From Candidatus Viadribacter manganicus (GTDB taxonomy: Bacteria > Pseudomonadota > Alphaproteobacteria > Caulobacterales > Aquidulcibacteraceae): a stretch of DNA of 64,000 nt. Below the pieces are notes generated by a model that worked only from the letters and a program-made list of their open reading frames with translations, did no database searches and was not told the DNA's origin. Positions 61,351-64,000 of this stretch are shown one piece after another. The stretch is from positions 2,798,980 to 2,862,979 of the forward strand of contig NZ_CP013244.1 in assembly GCF_001679665.1 (NCBI RefSeq). The letters are read 5' to 3'. A program made the translations under genes and the position numbers. The first letter of the stretch is position 1; the number at the start of each line of letters is the position of its first letter.

Positions 61351-63066
61351 TTAAGACTGGCCGTCGCCCCGCGCATAGCCGACGATCGCGGCGCGGACGA
61401 AATCGTCGAAATTTATGCTGTCGAGACTGTCCGGGTGCTTGGCCCAGGGCGGGCCGTCCAACATCTGCACGGTGATGTCGGGCTTCTTGCCGTTCGAGCG
61501 GCGCCGGCGCGTCAGCGCGTGTTCGGCTTCGGTCACAACCCATTGCGACTCCGAAGCCGACTTCGACCAGCACAGATGGAAGAGATCGGCGCGATCGATT
61601 TCTTGACGCAGACGCGGGCTCCATTCTTCGCCGGACTTCAGCGATGTGCGGTCGAAGAAGTGCTGCACGCCAGCCGCTTCGTATGCGGTCGCGATCGCCG
61701 AGACGGTTTCGCGATCCTTGCTGGAGTAGGAGAGAAATACGCGCTTGTGGCGCTTGAGGCGCACCCGATCCGCGGATGCGGCGTTCTTCTTCGGGCCGCC
61801 GACGGGGCGTGTGAAGGCGAGAACGCCGATCTGCGCGTCATCGATGAAGACGCGGGCGAGGAAAATGACCTGCTTCACGCCGCCGTCAGCGTCGGCTGAG
61901 AAGTTAAAGTCGATCGCTTCGCCTTGCCAGACGCGGCGCTGAATTGCGCCGTCGCATTCGGCGCCGCGCACTTCAAGCGATACGCCAACGCTTGCGCCGA
62001 GCGCAACGTCACCAACCTTCATGCCGCTTGGCGCGGCATCGGTGCGTGGATCGATTTGGCGCGCCGCCTTGATGACGTCCTTCAAGTCCTTTGGCTGGTG
62101 GATGACGATGCGCACCAATTCTGGCGTGCCACGCCGCATTTTCTTGGGCGCAAACGCGGTGGCGTCGGCTGGCGCGGTCGCATCGCCGCCGGCGCGTGCG
62201 TTTTCCGGTGCGCGCCGCCGTGGTGGCTCCACACTTTGCGGAGCAGGCGCGGGCGCCGGCGCCGGCGTCATCGTCGCTGGCGGAGGCGGCGGCTCGGCAT
62301 AGGCGGGCGGCGCTGCAGGTTCCGGCGGGGCCTCAGGTTCGAGTTCTTCTTCTGTGCTAGGCGCTTCGCCGCTAGGGGTTCCTGAACCAAATGCGTCCGA
62401 CAGCGCGCCATCATCTTTGCGCCCATCATCTGGTGGCGCGCCACCGACGATATCTTCGTTCGTCTCTGGCGCTGCGGTCTCGTGTTGCAAGGCGCTCTCG
62501 TTGGAGAGCTCGCCTTCGAGTTTGGACTCCGGCTCGGGCGATTCCGGGTCCGGCTCGGGCGTTGGTTCCGGCATTGGCTCAGGCTTGAGCTCCGGCTCCG
62601 GCTCCGGCTCCAGCTCGGGGTTTGGATCTTGCGGCGCTTCCGGTGGCTGCACTTCTTGCTCAACCGGCGGCAATGGATGTGCACGTGGCTCCTCGTTTGC
62701 GCTGGCCTCGCTCTCGGCGCGGCGGCGTAGCAGATCGCGCGCACGTTCCACTGCATCGCTGAGCGCCATCGTTGGCCACGCTTCCGGCAGAAAGCCGAAG
62801 TCTGTGCGTGCGTCCGTTTCGGCGAGGATGAGCTGTGCGTTCCTCAGTGAGCGAGCGAGCAAGTGCAGCAGCGCCATGAACGCGACGTCGCGCGTGGCGG
62901 CGTCACTCAACACGATGCCGACATTGGCCGCGCCCTGCATGGCGCCGGCCGTGGCTTCCAGGGACCCTAGGGTATTGGCCCCGACAGCTTGGAGTCCGAA
63001 GCCGCTGGCGACGTCCTGCAGACCGGGCAGGTCTGCGTCTGCGGCCAGCAAATATCCGTTCGACAT
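61351..63066 (-). CDS. TIR-domain protein with acidic/Pro-rich linker
   Basis: The 571-residue protein starts after GGGGGAG. Residues 1-115 form an alpha/beta domain of unclear type (NVGIVLSDAATRDVAF). Residues 140-290 are Glu/Pro-rich, with repeated PEP units. Residues 315-425 look like the beta-sandwich often placed before bacterial TIR domains (VGDVALGASVGVSLEVRG, RRVWQGEAIDFNFSAD). Residues 440-560 are a TIR domain: RVFLSYSSKDRE, FFDRTSLKSGEEW, and SESQWVVTEAEHAL with the catalytic-type Glu513. NAD-consuming activity is possible. It has no obvious partner gene; the decayed tRNA island lies directly downstream. Confidence 0.82.
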   Translation of the reverse strand: MSNGYLLAADADLPGLQDVASGFGLQAVGANTLGSLEATAGAMQGAANVGIVLSDAATRDVAFMALLHLLARSLRNAQLILAETDARTDFGFLPEAWPTMALSDAVERARDLLRRRAESEASANEEPRAHPLPPVEQEVQPPEAPQDPNPELEPEPEPELKPEPMPEPTPEPDPESPEPESKLEGELSNESALQHETAAPETNEDIVGGAPPDDGRKDDGALSDAFGSGTPSGEAPSTEEELEPEAPPEPAAPPAYAEPPPPPATMTPAPAPAPAPQSVEPPRRRAPENARAGGDATAPADATAFAPKKMRRGTPELVRIVIHQPKDLKDVIKAARQIDPRTDAAPSGMKVGDVALGASVGVSLEVRGAECDGAIQRRVWQGEAIDFNFSADADGGVKQVIFLARVFIDDAQIGVLAFTRPVGGPKKNAASADRVRLKRHKRVFLSYSSKDRETVSAIATAYEAAGVQHFFDRTSLKSGEEWSPRLRQEIDRADLFHLCWSKSASESQWVVTEAEHALTRRRRSNGKKPDITVQMLDGPPWAKHPDSLDSINFDDFVRAAIVGYARGDGQS

Positions 63067-63188
63067 GGCTTCTCCCCCTGGGGCGCCACTTATGGGGCGC
63101 CGTGAGCACGCCGGGCAAGCAAAGCCCGACAGAGTGTTTCTCAAAGGCGGGAAGGGCGCTAGAAAGGCGCGCAGTTGGAGAATTTTAG

Positions 63189-63506
63189 ATGCGTGCAGCC
63201 GCCATCCTATCCGTGCTGGTCCTCCTCGGCGCCTGTCAGACGCCATGCCCAGCGCCCGAAACGGGGCCGGTCACCACGTCGTTTCGGTGTGAGGATGGTT
63301 CGCTGCTCAATGTGACATTCACGCGAAATCCCGATTCCGCGCGCATCGCTCAAGAAGGCTACATCGTCGTTGACTTGCCGGCGCGGGTGAGCGGCTCGGG
63401 CTATCGCTACAACAATAACGGCGCCGAATTCCGCGGCCGCGCCAACTCTGCGCGTTGGACGCGGCCGGGAGCTGCGGAAACCGCCTGCAGCGAAGTCACC
63501 GAGTGA
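63189..63506 (+). CDS. MliC-like small lipoprotein
   Basis: The 105-residue protein has a lipobox (LSVLVLLGACQT) and a short domain reading TTSFRCEDGSLLNVTFTRNP, ARIAQEGYIVVDLPARVSG, and a last Cys in AAETACSE. This is the pattern of MliC, the outer-membrane inhibitor of c-type lysozyme. A second, non-lipidated relative is at 34337. It diverges from the TIR gene by about 120 bases. Confidence 0.78.
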   Translation: MRAAAILSVLVLLGACQTPCPAPETGPVTTSFRCEDGSLLNVTFTRNPDSARIAQEGYIVVDLPARVSGSGYRYNNNGAEFRGRANSARWTRPGAAETACSEVTE

Positions 63507-63517
63507 TCGGCTAGCGG

Positions 63518-64000
63518 CTAGTTCCGCTTTTTCATCTGCTTGATCAGCGCTTCCTTGCGCGCCTTCATGCGTGCGCCGAGATCATCTAGATCGAGATCGG
63601 AACGCCGCGCCTTGGCGAAGATGCCGCCGAGGCCTTCTTCTTCCTTGACGTGATGCCGGATCATCTCGCCGAGCACTTTGACTTTTGCGCTCCAGTGATC
63701 GTCACCGGGTTTGCCGCCCTCGATTTCCTTGATCAGCTTTTTTGCGGCGTCGTGCTCGACGTCGGCCTCGTCCATCATGTCGGGCTCAAGCCCAACTTCC
63801 CGGCAAGCGGGATAGAAAATCTCTTCTTCGATTTGGGTGTGCAGGCGAAGCGCCGTGCATATTTGTTTCGCGAGCTTGTGTTTGCGCGACCCGTTGGTCG
63901 TCTTTTCGAACTCTTTGAACCAAGCGTCGACCTCGCGATGTTCGGCCTTCAGCATTTTAAGCGCGTCGGGCCCTGGCGCGGGCTCGGTGCGTGTCGTGGT
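63518..64000 (-). CDS. Hemerythrin-domain protein, 5' end outside window
   Basis: The frame is open to the window edge, and the residues just before the first Met (DALKMLKAEHREVDAWFKEF) already belong to the family, so the start lies beyond 64000. The four-helix hemerythrin pattern shows His in KAEHREV, HTQIEEEIFYP, VEHDAAKKLI and HHVKEEEG, which bind a di-iron site. Such proteins sense or store oxygen or handle iron and stress. The C-terminus is Lys-rich. Confidence 0.88.
   Translation of the reverse strand, partial: TTTRTEPAPGPDALKMLKAEHREVDAWFKEFEKTTNGSRKHKLAKQICTALRLHTQIEEEIFYPACREVGLEPDMMDEADVEHDAAKKLIKEIEGGKPGDDHWSAKVKVLGEMIRHHVKEEEGLGGIFAKARRSDLDLDDLGARMKARKEALIKQMKKRN

Noticed and set aside
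62480..62660. Repeated GGCTCCGGCTCC-like units as a CRISPR or minisatellite
   Set aside because: They encode the Glu-Pro linker of the TIR protein in frame; no spacers and no regular repeat length.

Overview
The window is high-GC, gene-dense chromosomal DNA from an alphaproteobacterium. The clues are the rpoB and rpoC sequences, an rpoD with a long acidic insert directly after dnaG, many small Cys-anchored or signal-peptide envelope proteins, and a carA gene unlinked from greA-carB. A member of the Caulobacterales/Hyphomonadaceae kind is my best guess; that placement is inference, not a measured result. Most of the window is core chromosome. Only about 59.4-61.3 kb looks like a decayed accessory island.

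Layout. 0-6.4 kb: 3' end of rpoB, complete rpoC and a strong terminator. 6.4-14.1 kb: a TonB-dependent outer-membrane receptor, a TFIIB-type zinc-ribbon protein, an aspartate aminotransferase, a saccharopine-dehydrogenase-like protein, an EamA transporter and a compact pteridine cluster of two FolB-family proteins plus an SDR carrying the Asp-Tyr-Lys triad of pteridine reductases. 14.1-23.1 kb: a 30-residue peptide gene, a PA0069-type radical SAM protein, a YpfJ-type zinc peptidase, LysR and GntR regulators, a serine hydrolase, trxB, a lone receiver domain, an ELM1-like protein and greA. 23.1-28.5 kb: carB, then an operon of SPFH protein, ribbon-helix-helix protein and CPBP membrane protease behind a perfect 16-bp palindrome. 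28.6-36.3 kb: a Tad/VWA protein, an unusual TIR-like/transmembrane/TonB-C fusion, carbonic anhydrase and several small envelope proteins. 36.4-43.2 kb: an N-acyl-D-amino-acid deacylase followed by a dipeptidase relative that has lost metal ligands, a TetR gene with paired operators, and small secreted enzymes. 43.2-47.8 kb: a degenerate toxin-antitoxin module next to rpoD, then dnaG and its promoter. 47.8-59.4 kb: small genes outside the usual length cut-off, a SIMPL protein, a hydroxyacid dehydrogenase, a Tat-exported phosphoesterase, tandem outer-membrane paralogues, carA, a catalytically dead S9 peptidase homologue, glpX, a free-methionine-sulfoxide reductase and a LysR gene. 59.4-61.3 kb: frameshifted remains of an AbiEii toxin, a HAD phosphatase and a large serine recombinase, with a tRNA(CAU) gene and an inverted, chimeric tRNA copy. 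61.3-64 kb: a second TIR protein with its catalytic Glu, an MliC-like lipoprotein and a hemerythrin gene running off the edge.

How things fit together. Housekeeping units are clear: rpoBC, greA-carB and dnaG-rpoD. Genes are packed so tightly that six convergent pairs share their stop codons in a 4-bp YTAR overlap. Three regulatory sites can be read directly: a GntR-type palindrome over its own start, TetR boxes upstream of a TetR gene, and the SPFH-operon palindrome. The most promising new biology is the TIR-like/TonB-C fusion, the SPFH-RHH-CPBP operon, and the second TIR protein beside the decayed tRNA-flanked island.
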